Positions 1 through 7,510 of a stretch of DNA of 64,000 bases are shown in pieces (the stretch's first letter is position 1; each line of letters begins with the position of its first letter). Source of the DNA: a virus; IMG/VR virus record IMGVR_UViG_3300025102_000021, positions 1 through 64,000 of that record; one strand, 5' to 3'. The notes under the pieces were generated by a model. That model ran no database searches and was not told the DNA's origin. It saw only the letters and a list, made by a program, of their open reading frames with translations. The position numbers and the translations under genes were made by a program.

Positions 1-315
1 ATACACGCACAGTTTTATGCGCATAGTGATGGTTACCCTGAAGCGCTAGGTTTAGAGATAGCAGATTCTCTCTTGTCCAACTATCCATTGAATGGCTGGG
101 AAATAGAATCTCTTGACGCAAAGCATGGCGATCTTGAATATATATACTATATATGGCAAGCTCCAAGCAAGTCAACGTGGATAAGTATATTTGAAGTTAA
201 GGGCCATTGGTGTGAGCACTGCGATAAATATATACAAAAAGACAAATGTATATTCGTAGGCGAGCCAAGTAATCTTATAGATAAATACAAACTAAATACG
301 AACGCTAATGGATAA
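1..315 (+). CDS. Conserved phage hypothetical protein, 5' end outside window
   Basis: The frame is open from base 1 and stays open through base 72, so a TTG start at 73 is unlikely and the true start lies before the window. The visible part is about 104 residues. It begins with a His/Tyr/Asp-rich stretch containing SDGYPEALG and later has a CEHCDKY metal-binding-like motif. I recognise the general type (small proteins with a DGYP motif in phages) but no function. The 3' end carries the first copy of the promoter-like element that serves the next gene. Confidence 0.75.
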   Translation: MHAQFYAHSDGYPEALGLEIADSLLSNYPLNGWEIESLDAKHGDLEYIYYIWQAPSKSTWISIFEVKGHWCEHCDKYIQKDKCIFVGEPSNLIDKYKLNTNANG

Positions 316-319
316 TATA
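294..319 (+). promoter_or_regulatory. Phage promoter-like element, copy 1
   Basis: AAATACG at 294-300, a 10-nt spacer, then GATAATATA at 311-319. The same two boxes with the same spacing recur nine more times between 57,017 and 63,174. It overlaps the 3' end of the preceding gene. If it is a promoter, its start site would fall near 323, which favours the ATG at 323 over 308 for the next gene. Confidence 0.6.
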
Positions 320-322
320 AAT

Positions 323-580
323 ATGACAGATGAACAAATAAAAAAGTTAATTGACGGACTAGCAGAAGGATTAGTTAAACGTATATATGGTATACAAAAT
401 CCAGCTCAAGAAGACAACGATATGATGTGGTACGCTGATAGAGATGACGATCACGCCGTAGGTGAGTTAGCTAGGCTAATGACACTGTTAAATATATATC
501 AAGACCGTGAAGAGTATGAAAAATGCCACTTAATAAACAAACACATTAAAAAACTAGAAAAAATAGTAGAAAATTTATGA
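323..580 (+). CDS. Hypothetical acidic protein, 85 aa
   Basis: Small protein starting MTDEQIKK, predicted largely helical, with a DRDDDH acidic cluster and a C-terminal helix rich in Lys and Glu. An ATG at 308 is also in frame, but it lies inside the GATAATATA promoter-like element, so I prefer 323. The stop overlaps the ligase start by 4 bases, which suggests translational coupling. Not recognised as a known family. Confidence 0.6.
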   Translation: MTDEQIKKLIDGLAEGLVKRIYGIQNPAQEDNDMMWYADRDDDHAVGELARLMTLLNIYQDREEYEKCHLINKHIKKLEKIVENL

Positions 581-1452
581 TGAGAAAAAAACCAATGCTA
601 GCATATCCTGTTAGCGATAAACCAATAGATTATACCAATAAAGTATCAATGCAACCAAAGCTTGACGGCGTGCGCTGTCTTATACAAGCAAATGTAAAAA
701 GACATATACTATCGCCAGATCTAAACGAGATAGAAGTCAAAGCTTATTCGCGTACAGGTAAAGAGTGGAAAAACATCGACCACATACTACAAAGCCTCAA
801 GCCTTTCTTTCAAGATAACCCTGATGTTATACTCGATGGCGAGCTATACAACCACGCGTTACGCGATAACTTCGAAAAGATTATATCTTGTGTACGTAAA
901 CAAAAGCCAACAGATATTCAAAGAGCTGAGTCACGTAAACTTGTACAGTTTCATTGCTACGATATTGTAGATGAAACTATGACGTTTGAAGATCGTTGTA
1001 ACTTTGTGTTTACTAACTTAAGAGATGCTTACGGTGTTAGAACTGTTGCAACTACTAAAGGTATATGCAGCAACGATCAAGCTCATGCTTTTCACGATCT
1101 TTATCTAAAAGATGGCTACGAAGGCTCTATACTGCGTCTAAACACTGAATACCAATGCAAGCGTTCACATAGCCTACGCAAGTTCAAAGACTTTCACGAT
1201 GCCGAAGCTGTAATCACAGACTGGGTTGAAGGTAAAGGCAAACGTAAAGGCACGATCGGCAAGTTTATGGCTATCGATGCTGACGGTAATACTTTCGGTA
1301 TGCCAGTTATGGACAATTTCAAAAAGTTACAAACAATGTTCAAAGAAATGCAAGGTTGGGTTGGCAAAGAAGCTACGTTCACATACTTCGAGCGTACAAA
1401 AGCTAACTCATACAGACACCCTTTGTTCAAAGCAATACGTGATTATGAGTAG
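577..1452 (+). CDS. ATP-dependent DNA ligase
   Basis: Seals nicks in duplex DNA through a ligase-adenylate intermediate. The adenylation motif KLDGVR lies near residue 28 (Lys is the AMP-accepting residue). DGELY (motif III) is near residue 88, EGSILRL (motif IV) near residue 186 and a RKFKDFHDAE segment (motif V region) follows. The C-terminal third fits an OB-fold domain ending FKAIRDYE. At 291 residues it is the compact size of phage ligases. Two consecutive ATG codons (577, 580) leave the exact start open. It sits at the head of a replication block with primase-helicase and recombination genes, fitting Okazaki fragment joining and recombination repair. Confidence 0.93.
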   Translation: MMRKKPMLAYPVSDKPIDYTNKVSMQPKLDGVRCLIQANVKRHILSPDLNEIEVKAYSRTGKEWKNIDHILQSLKPFFQDNPDVILDGELYNHALRDNFEKIISCVRKQKPTDIQRAESRKLVQFHCYDIVDETMTFEDRCNFVFTNLRDAYGVRTVATTKGICSNDQAHAFHDLYLKDGYEGSILRLNTEYQCKRSHSLRKFKDFHDAEAVITDWVEGKGKRKGTIGKFMAIDADGNTFGMPVMDNFKKLQTMFKEMQGWVGKEATFTYFERTKANSYRHPLFKAIRDYE

Positions 1453-1570
1453 AACAGCATGTGATGCAGAAACTCCACACTGTGAGTTCTGCGAAAGACC
1501 AATGACGACCATAGAACACGAGTTCTGTGATATATGTGATGAATGTAGAGAAGAAAACGAACTAGATTAA
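1445..1570 (+). CDS. Small zinc-ribbon-like protein, 41 aa
   Basis: Starts MSRTACD and carries CEFCERP followed by CDICDEC, two Cys pairs typical of a small zinc knuckle or ribbon. It overlaps the end of the ligase by 8 bases and ends 2 bases before the next gene, so it is probably translated in an operon. A longer in-frame opening to 1226 lies entirely within the ligase in another frame and is not credible. Function unknown; a DNA- or RNA-binding cofactor role is possible. Confidence 0.6.
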   Translation: MSRTACDAETPHCEFCERPMTTIEHEFCDICDECREENELD

Positions 1571-1572
1571 CT

Positions 1573-2055
1573 ATGAATATATTTTATTTACACCAAGACC
1601 CAAACAAAGCGGCAAGACTACAGTATAATAAACACGTAGTCAAGATGATACTTGAGTCAGCTCAAATGTTATGCACGGCTCACCACGAAACATATCCATC
1701 AGATGATATACCTTACAAGAAAGCTCACGTAAACCACCCGTCTACAATATGGACTAGACAAAGTTTACAGCATTATTATTGGTTATACGATCACATGATG
1801 GCTCTTGGTGATGAGTATACAAAAAGATATAATAAAAAACATCTTAGTATTATTAAGTGTGCTGAGATATTATCTGATGCACCGCGAGGTATGAGAAACA
1901 AACCATTTGAGCAACCTCCACAGTGTATGCCAGATGAATACAAAGATGAATGTAGTATCCAAGCGTATTGGAATTATTACATAGGCGAAAAGAAACAAAT
2001 AGCAAACCTAAAAACCGAAACATTATATGAAGAAAGACCTGAAACAACGTATTAA
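1573..2055 (+). CDS. Conserved phage hypothetical protein (NIFYL..DPxKAA..KHVVKM family)
   Basis: 160 residues. The N-terminal pattern NIFYLHQDPNKAARLQYN followed by KHVVKMILESAQML matches a family of conserved proteins that I recall from T4-like and marine phages; their function is not established to my knowledge. His, Asp and Trp residues recur (HVNHPSTIW, WLYDHM), compatible with a metal-dependent enzyme, but no catalytic motif can be assigned. It lies between ligase and regulators in the DNA metabolism block. Confidence 0.7.
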   Translation: MNIFYLHQDPNKAARLQYNKHVVKMILESAQMLCTAHHETYPSDDIPYKKAHVNHPSTIWTRQSLQHYYWLYDHMMALGDEYTKRYNKKHLSIIKCAEILSDAPRGMRNKPFEQPPQCMPDEYKDECSIQAYWNYYIGEKKQIANLKTETLYEERPETTY

Positions 2056-2185
2056 GGAATTTAATAAAATTAAATTTCCTAATGATAATTCAAAAAGAAT
2101 TATTGTGGCTAAGCTTACGACTAACAGCGGTAGGGTTTGGTCGGTAGACGACAGTGTGACAAAAGCCCCTAATAAGAATAAGTAA
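2027..2185 (+). CDS. Small basic hypothetical protein, 52 aa
   Basis: Starts MKKDLKQRIKEF and ends APNKNK. It overlaps the previous gene by 29 bases in another frame and stops 7 bases before the helix-turn-helix gene. Lys-rich with a central VAKLTTNSGRVW strand-like segment. No family recognised. The tight packing between two solid genes and the lack of another explanation for the DNA support it. Its last codons coincide with the left half of the inverted-repeat element at 2155-2200. Confidence 0.5.
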   Translation: MKKDLKQRIKEFNKIKFPNDNSKRIIVAKLTTNSGRVWSVDDSVTKAPNKNK

Positions 2186-2200
2186 TAGGCTAATGTCACA
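2155..2200. repeat. Long inverted-repeat element, copy A (TGTGACA-N32-TGTCACA)
   Basis: TGTGACA at 2155-2161 and its inverse TGTCACA at 2194-2200 flank 32 bases that include GCCCCT and AATAGGCT. A very similar element lies at 56,817-56,864. The right half-site overlaps the ATG of the helix-turn-helix gene, so a protein bound here would cover its translation start region. Either a regulatory site or a trace of an ancient duplication. Confidence 0.5.
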
Positions 2201-2816
2201 GTTTGAACGTAATATGGAGGTGTTAAACAGGCATCGACTAATTTATATTAGGCCTCCTATAAAAGATAAACCTACCGAGGTATACGACTGGGGTAGCTAT
2301 TATGATTATGGTACTCACGAACACTACGCGTTGTTTAAGAGCAAAGCTAAAATTACGACTTATAAGTCTCTTAAATGGCACCTGCTAGTTTTGTGGTACC
2401 TTAATCCCCAGCTTGATCAAGATGACTTTGAAAATATAGCAAAACAAATCGTTACAAAAGAAAACGGTTTTGTTACTTTCAAGGTGTCTGATCAGTTACT
2501 CAAGTCTATTATATATGAGGTTAGTATGTGTGATTTAGAAAGTCCGCCTGTTAATAAAGCTCGTAAAATAATATTTAATTGGAACTGTGGTTTATCTGCA
2601 GAAGAAAAATTAAGTATTGTAGGTCAAATGGTTGGTCGATCTAAAAAGATTAATCCTGATGACGTCTACAGCGTTATGTTACAATTGCATGACGATAATA
2701 AAAAGATTACAATAGGATCGATCTCTGCAGCTCTAAACGTGTCTACACGTACTGTACATCGTAACATGCCAAATGAACTAAAAAAAGAAAAAGAACTTTT
2801 AAACCAACAATTATAA
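2193..2816 (+). CDS. Putative DNA-binding regulator with C-terminal HTH
   Basis: 207 residues. The last 50 residues contain ITIGSISAALNVSTRTVHRN, a good helix-turn-helix (recognition helix STRTVHRN). The N-terminal 130 residues, beginning MSQFERNMEVLNRHRLIYIR, resemble no domain I can name. It is directly followed, with a 1-base overlap, by a sigma factor gene, so the pair is probably a regulatory module. Its start codon sits in the inverted-repeat element 2155-2200, suggesting autoregulation. A replication-initiation role is the main alternative. Confidence 0.65.
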   Translation: MSQFERNMEVLNRHRLIYIRPPIKDKPTEVYDWGSYYDYGTHEHYALFKSKAKITTYKSLKWHLLVLWYLNPQLDQDDFENIAKQIVTKENGFVTFKVSDQLLKSIIYEVSMCDLESPPVNKARKIIFNWNCGLSAEEKLSIVGQMVGRSKKINPDDVYSVMLQLHDDNKKITIGSISAALNVSTRTVHRNMPNELKKEKELLNQQL

Positions 2817-3565
2817 TGAAGAACTACGATAACTATAATTACTCTAGATATAAAGCTGATATTAAATCTAATATGCCTGAAGGTAAGTTTTGGGACGAAT
2901 ATACTAGAGATGAACTTATAATTAAGTTTTTACCCCTTGTAGAAAACATTGCAAGAAAGTTTTCAACTTCAGATTCAGCAATCGGAGTAATGAACATAAC
3001 TGATTTAATAGCTATGGGTCACGTTGGTTTAATACAAGCTGTAGATAAAATACAATGGAAACAAATATTTGATTCAAAAGATCCTGAGCGAACGCTTAAA
3101 TCTTACTTAGCTAAACGTATACGTGGTGCTATTAGAAGATCAACTGACACAAACAGATCTCCAATGCGTATACCTGAACATAAGCTAAATGATATACGTA
3201 AAGGCTTTGAAGATGACCCTGACAAGCAAGCTATGTTTTATAACTCTATGTTTCAAAGTATTGACGAACCAGTTCAAGAAGACATGTTTGTTCAGCTTGA
3301 AGACGAATCAAAAGATCCTTTGTTAAAAGAAAAATTAGCTTATAAGATTAGAGATTTAATGCTAAAGCATTTAACAGACAGAGAGTACAACGTGCTAAAA
3401 CTTAGCTTTGGGCTAGACTGTGACAAGCTTTCTGCTAAACAAATTGCTGAAAAACTAAACATGAAAGGCTCTAGCTCTTACGTTAGAGTTTCACAGCTAA
3501 AAAGACAAGCAATAAACAAACTAAAAAATGTAATGAACTACTCGCAAGTGGTTGATTACCTGTAG
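2816..3565 (+). CDS. Sigma-70 family RNA polymerase sigma factor
   Basis: 249 residues. Region 2: LPLVENIARKFS, DLIAMGHVGLIQAVDK, then YLAKRIRGAIRRS, the usual order for regions 2.1 to 2.4. Region 4: LTDREYNVLKLSFGLD, then SAKQIAEKLNM and a helix-turn-helix followed by QLKRQAINKLK. It would bind host core RNA polymerase and redirect it to phage promoters. The repeated AAATACG-N10-GATAATATA element is an obvious candidate target, but which promoters it reads is inference. The position early in the replication block suits control of middle or late genes. Confidence 0.9.
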   Translation: MKNYDNYNYSRYKADIKSNMPEGKFWDEYTRDELIIKFLPLVENIARKFSTSDSAIGVMNITDLIAMGHVGLIQAVDKIQWKQIFDSKDPERTLKSYLAKRIRGAIRRSTDTNRSPMRIPEHKLNDIRKGFEDDPDKQAMFYNSMFQSIDEPVQEDMFVQLEDESKDPLLKEKLAYKIRDLMLKHLTDREYNVLKLSFGLDCDKLSAKQIAEKLNMKGSSSYVRVSQLKRQAINKLKNVMNYSQVVDYL

Positions 3566-3625
3566 GTTAGAAATTAAATTACACAAAAGTTGTGTGATTA
3601 TATATATAACTAAACCATATACCAG
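3566..3625 (+). promoter_or_regulatory. Intergenic promoter/operator region before the ERF gene
   Basis: The only sizeable gap in this part of the block. It holds a perfect short inverted repeat, ACACAA-AAG-TTGTGT at 3581-3595, followed by the A/T run TTATATATATA. The repeat looks like an operator or small hairpin, and the A/T run could be a promoter minus-10 region. It lacks the AAATACG box seen at the early promoters, so the recombination genes may be a separately timed unit. Confidence 0.45.
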
Positions 3626-4174
3626 ATGACAGAATTAACTAAAAAACTAGCTGATGTTCAGACTAAGTTAAAAGCAAAAAAGTCTTCGTATAATAGCTTT
3701 GGTAAATACTATTTTCGTAAAGCTGAAGACATTCTTGAAGGTGTAAAACCTTTTTTATTACAACACAATATTTACGTTACGGTGTCAGAAGAGCTAATCG
3801 CTACAGATCCAGTTCCAATGATAAAAACTACCGCTACAATTAGTGACGGTAAAGATTCAATACACGCTACAGCTGTAGTTGGTGTTGATATGCAGCAAAA
3901 AGGTATGCAGACTGCTCAACAGTTTGGTGCAGCCTCTACGTATGCTAAAAAATATGCTCTCGGTAATTTATTCTTAATTGATGATACTGAAGATGCTGAC
4001 GCTACAAATACTCACGGTAAAGGCCCTGCCGCCAAAGCTACAGCTAAACCTAAAGCTAAAATAACAAAAGAACAGATGGCTAAAGCTATTGAGTTTGTTA
4101 AAGGCGGCGGATCAGTCGACGCTATTAAAAAGAAATACACATTAACTGATGCTCAAATAAAACAATTAGCATAA
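3626..4174 (+). CDS. ERF-family single-strand annealing recombinase
   Basis: Single-strand annealing protein for phage recombination. 182 residues. The ERF core is visible: a KSSYNSFGKYYFRKAEDIL N-terminus, then QQFGAASTYAKKYALGNLF and LIDDTEDADA, the most conserved ERF segment. The C-terminal 50 residues form a Lys/Ala-rich linker plus a small helical domain ending DAQIKQLA. The stop overlaps the next start, and the partner gene is an exonuclease, giving the usual phage annealase-exonuclease pair. Confidence 0.9.
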   Translation: MTELTKKLADVQTKLKAKKSSYNSFGKYYFRKAEDILEGVKPFLLQHNIYVTVSEELIATDPVPMIKTTATISDGKDSIHATAVVGVDMQQKGMQTAQQFGAASTYAKKYALGNLFLIDDTEDADATNTHGKGPAAKATAKPKAKITKEQMAKAIEFVKGGGSVDAIKKKYTLTDAQIKQLA

Positions 4175-4905
4175 TGAAAGAAATCCTAGAAAAACTAAGA
4201 GACGACGAGCACTATTACGGTAAGTTTGGTCAACAGTTCTTAAGCAACTCTGACATATCGACTCTGTTAAAAAATCCTAAAGACCTGCATAAACCCAAAC
4301 CTAGTAGTCCGGCGTTCTTAGTTGGAGGATATTTTCATACTGCAATATTAGAACCTGACAAGCTAAAGAGTTTTAAAATAGTTGAAGCCTCAACCCGTAA
4401 CACAAAAGCCTATAAAGAAATATCTAACGGCGAATTGTGCTTACTAAAACATGAGGTTGATCAAATAGAGCTAATGACTCAAGCTGTCATGGACAACGAT
4501 GTTTGTAGAGACTTGATTAAACCTATATTAGGTCAAGTTGAATACGAAGAGCCACGAGTCGCAAAGATATGCGATCAAATGTGGAAAGGCAAAGCTGATA
4601 TAATTAACCACGAAGATAAACTTGTAATTGATCTTAAAACTACTAGTGATATAGATAAGTTTCAATGGTCTGCTAGCAAGTATAATTATGATAGCCAAGC
4701 TTATATCTACAGCACTTTATTTGGTTACGAGATGTTATTTATGGTAATAGATAAAACAACTCATCAAATAGGTCTGTTTGATTGCTCGCCTGAGTTTTAT
4801 AAACGCGGCGAAGATAAAGTACGTAAAGCTTGTGATGCGTACGAACTGTTTTACAACACAGAAAATTTTGACCACAAGCAACATTTATTAACTAAAACCC
4901 TATAA
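4174..4905 (+). CDS. PD-(D/E)XK exonuclease (RecE/Cas4-like)
   Basis: 243 residues. GKADIINHEDKLVIDLKTT carries the catalytic Asp and the D-x-K pair of the PD-(D/E)XK fold, and YDSQAYIYS supplies the downstream Gln/Tyr motif of RecB/Cas4-type nucleases. LVGGYFHTAIL near residue 50 matches the His-containing N-terminal motif of phage RecE-like exonucleases. It would resect DNA ends to produce single strands for the ERF protein encoded immediately upstream. Confidence 0.85.
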   Translation: MKEILEKLRDDEHYYGKFGQQFLSNSDISTLLKNPKDLHKPKPSSPAFLVGGYFHTAILEPDKLKSFKIVEASTRNTKAYKEISNGELCLLKHEVDQIELMTQAVMDNDVCRDLIKPILGQVEYEEPRVAKICDQMWKGKADIINHEDKLVIDLKTTSDIDKFQWSASKYNYDSQAYIYSTLFGYEMLFMVIDKTTHQIGLFDCSPEFYKRGEDKVRKACDAYELFYNTENFDHKQHLLTKTL

Positions 4906-4909
4906 ACCT

Positions 4910-5101
4910 ATGCCTAGAGCAAAAATGAAAACCTGTTCAATATCAGGTAAGAAATTTAAAGCAAACAATGATAACTTTTATCACAGCAGCACATCTGCTG
5001 ACAGTTTACACCCTTATCACAAATCTTTTGATAACTTCAGAAGAACAACTGGTGCTACTGTAGAACAATGTAGAAATTTAGTTAACCTAATAAATTCCTA
5101 A
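4910..5101 (+). CDS. Small hypothetical protein, 63 aa
   Basis: Starts MPRAKMKTCSISGKKF and contains CSISG, HSSTSADSLHPYHK and FRRTTGATVEQC. Cys and His content suggests a small metal-binding fold, but spacing is not a standard finger. It lies between exonuclease and SSB-like genes with 3-4 base gaps, so it belongs to the recombination operon. Family not recognised. Confidence 0.6.
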   Translation: MPRAKMKTCSISGKKFKANNDNFYHSSTSADSLHPYHKSFDNFRRTTGATVEQCRNLVNLINS

Positions 5102-5104
5102 ACT

Positions 5105-5413
5105 ATGGCAAGTATTATTAAAACGTCCATCAATCTCAATGAGATACCAAAGGACAAAATCATTAACGGTAAAAAAGGTAAATACTTACCTATATCAATT
5201 ACTATTAACGATGAACCAGATCAGTTTGGCAATCAAGGTCCAGTGATTGTAGAACAGACAAAAGAAGAGCGTGAAGCTAAAACGGCTAAGACATACCTCG
5301 GTAATGTTAAGGTTGTATGGACTAACGGCAACAACGTCGACACAGCGCCACGCGATAACATGCAAGCAGCTCCAGCTCCGGCTCCAGTTGCTGAAGATGA
5401 TCTGCCGTTCTAG
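5105..5413 (+). CDS. Putative single-stranded DNA-binding protein
   Basis: 102 residues. The N-terminal region (INLNEIPKDKIINGKKGKYL, then TKEEREAKTAKTYLGNVKVVW) fits a compact OB-like strand-rich domain found in phages of Bacteroidota. The C-terminus is an Ala/Pro linker followed by EDDLPF, the acidic-plus-Phe tail typical of SSB proteins, which contacts partner proteins. The next gene is the primase-helicase, a natural partner. Confidence 0.75.
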   Translation: MASIIKTSINLNEIPKDKIINGKKGKYLPISITINDEPDQFGNQGPVIVEQTKEEREAKTAKTYLGNVKVVWTNGNNVDTAPRDNMQAAPAPAPVAEDDLPF

Positions 5414-7135
5414 ATGAATGTAGAAGACAGAGAGATCAATGGATTTTTGATTGATGAGTTCAATCAACATGACCTAGAAGTTGGGAAAACGCAGGGTATA
5501 TGCCCTTCGTGCTCTCACACTAGGAAACCTGAGAATAAGAAAGCTAAATGTGCTTCTTATGATTGGGAACGTGGTCTCGGCACCTGTCACAATTGTGATA
5601 CTAGTTTTCAACTGCACACGTATCAGCGTAAAGGCGCTAGTGATAAGGTCTATGTTAGGCCTCAGCACGAAGTTGCAATTACAATACCTGACTCTAAAGT
5701 TGTTGACTGGTTTGCAGACAGAGGTATTTCAAAGCAAACTCTACAGGATCTTCGAGTTACTGAAGGTCCTGAGTTTATGCCTCAGACGGGTAAGTCAGAG
5801 AATACAATTCAATTTAACTATTTCATCAGCGATCAATTGATTAATGTCAAGTATCGCGATGGTCGTAAGAATTTTAAATTATACAAGGGCGCTGAAAAGA
5901 TATTTTATAATATCAACAGTATTGTAGGTTATGATTCTTGTATTATAGTTGAAGGTGAAATGGATGTGCTTGCAATGCACGAAGCGGGAATAAAAAACGT
6001 AATATCTGTGCCCAACGGTGCTACGTTGAATTCAAACAACCTCGATTACTTAGATAATTGCATCGACTATTTTGAAGACAAAACTAAAGTTGTATTAGCG
6101 GTAGACGCTGATGAAGCTGGCCAAGCTCTTAAACAAGAGTTTATACGTAGGCTAGGTGCTGAAGTTTGTCATTTGGTCGACTTCGAGGATTGTAAAGACG
6201 CAAACGATTATTTAGTTAAGTACGGTAAGGACAAGCTACGAGATGCTATACACGCCGCAAAGCAAGTCCCCCTTGAAGGTGTTTCAACATTAAGAGATAT
6301 AGAAGATGAGCTTGTTGACTTTGTTAAAAACGGTTTTAAACCTGGGTTCCAGATCGGTATTGAAAACTTTGATAAAATATTCAGCACATACACTGGTCAG
6401 TTTATTACTGTTACTGGCATCCCTAGTTCTGGTAAGTCTGACTTTGTTGATCAAATGTGCGTGGGATATAATAAAAACTACGGCTGGAAGACTGCATTTG
6501 CTAGTCCTGAAAATCAGCCAACGTATCTACACGCTCACAAGCTAATGCGTAAGGTTTGGATGGATATGCCATCACCCGGTGATATTGGTGGTAGCAAATG
6601 GAATCAAGTCGCTGATCACGTTAACGACAACTTCTATTTTATTGACATGGATAAATACTCGCTTGAAGCTGTATTGCGCAAAGGCGCCGAGCTTGTAAAG
6701 CGTAAGGGTATTAAATGCCTTGTTATTGATCCATTTAATAAAGTTAGAGACGTTAACGCTAGCTCTGATGATGTTAACCGTTATACACTTGAGTATCTAC
6801 AAAAGATCGAAGTGTTTGCTAAGAAGTTTGATGTATTAGTTATTGTCGTAGCTCACCCTACTAAAATGTACAAAGGCCAAGATGGTAAAATCGAAGAGCC
6901 TACGATGTACAATATTAAAGGTGGTGGTGAATGGTACGATGCTAGTTATCATGGCTTGTTAGTTCACAGAGATTATGAGGCTAAAACAGTTAAGGCTAAG
7001 GTCTTAAAAGTTAAGTTTCAAAACCTTGGTGAAAACGGTGCTGAAGCACATTTCCGATGGGAACCAAAGTCCGGTAGCTTTTTGCCTGCTCCCGATGCTG
7101 TAGCTCAAGATGAGCCTATGCCCTGGGAAGCTTAA
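5414..7135 (+). CDS. DNA primase-helicase (T7 gp4 / Twinkle-like)
   Basis: 573 residues, bifunctional. The N-terminal zinc-binding domain has CPSCSHTRK and CHNCDTSF. The TOPRIM domain has IIVEGEMDVLAMHEAG (catalytic Glu) near residue 180 and VLAVDADEAG near residue 230. The C-terminal DnaB-like RecA domain has Walker A GIPSSGKSDF near residue 338 and CLVIDPFNKV as Walker B near residue 437, then a VVAHPTKM segment. It unwinds the fork and makes primers. The first codon directly follows the SSB-like stop. The matching DNA polymerase is not in this window. Confidence 0.95.
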   Translation: MNVEDREINGFLIDEFNQHDLEVGKTQGICPSCSHTRKPENKKAKCASYDWERGLGTCHNCDTSFQLHTYQRKGASDKVYVRPQHEVAITIPDSKVVDWFADRGISKQTLQDLRVTEGPEFMPQTGKSENTIQFNYFISDQLINVKYRDGRKNFKLYKGAEKIFYNINSIVGYDSCIIVEGEMDVLAMHEAGIKNVISVPNGATLNSNNLDYLDNCIDYFEDKTKVVLAVDADEAGQALKQEFIRRLGAEVCHLVDFEDCKDANDYLVKYGKDKLRDAIHAAKQVPLEGVSTLRDIEDELVDFVKNGFKPGFQIGIENFDKIFSTYTGQFITVTGIPSSGKSDFVDQMCVGYNKNYGWKTAFASPENQPTYLHAHKLMRKVWMDMPSPGDIGGSKWNQVADHVNDNFYFIDMDKYSLEAVLRKGAELVKRKGIKCLVIDPFNKVRDVNASSDDVNRYTLEYLQKIEVFAKKFDVLVIVVAHPTKMYKGQDGKIEEPTMYNIKGGGEWYDASYHGLLVHRDYEAKTVKAKVLKVKFQNLGENGAEAHFRWEPKSGSFLPAPDAVAQDEPMPWEA

Positions 7136-7398
7136 TGGCAAAGCGTCGGCCTTTTAAACCCGGCTTTCGACCTCTTTCAAAATTAGAATCTAAAATGATA
7201 CAATGGTGTATTGACCACGGTATAGCTTGCTGTGTCGTGTGGGCTCAAGGTCACACAGGACCTGGACAAGAGTTCTGTGTTGAAATCATTATTAAAGGCA
7301 AATCAAATTTTAGCCCTAATTTTAAAAAGCAAGAAGTATTAGAAAAACAAGTTGAATATTATAAATACTACTATGACAAATATAATAAAAGTTCTTGA
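7135..7398 (+). CDS. Small hypothetical protein, 87 aa
   Basis: Starts MAKRRPFKPGFRPLSKLE, overlapping the primase-helicase stop. An acidic to neutral alpha/beta pattern: HGIACCVVWAQGHTG, then FCVEIIIKGKSNF and a Tyr/Lys-rich C-terminal helix. The strand-helix-strand pattern could be a small nuclease-like or regulator fold, but no catalytic set is visible. Family not recognised. Confidence 0.6.
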   Translation: MAKRRPFKPGFRPLSKLESKMIQWCIDHGIACCVVWAQGHTGPGQEFCVEIIIKGKSNFSPNFKKQEVLEKQVEYYKYYYDKYNKSS

Positions 7399-7510
7399 TC
7401 ACAAAACGATCGCAATGACCAAAGACGGTCAAACAAAAATAATTACTAAAAGAATCAGTACGTTAGGATTGAGTTCTTGGTACAATATCAAAGGCGAAAT
7501 ATATGCTTAG
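7373..7510 (+). CDS. Very small hypothetical protein, 45 aa
   Basis: Starts MTNIIKVLDHKTIAMTKDG and ends YNIKGEIYA. It overlaps the previous gene by 26 bases and the following synthase by 8 bases, each in different frames. The strand-rich pattern LDHKTIAMTKDGQTKIITK looks protein-like, and no other gene explains this stretch. Function unknown. Confidence 0.5.
   Translation: MTNIIKVLDHKTIAMTKDGQTKIITKRISTLGLSSWYNIKGEIYA

Noticed and set aside
73-315. TTG start at 73 for the first gene
   Set aside because: The frame is open upstream to base 1 with protein-like sequence, so the gene begins outside the window.
5481-5840. 119-codon plus-strand frame inside the primase-helicase
   Set aside because: The overlapping frame encodes clear zinc-finger and TOPRIM motifs, so this one is a shadow.
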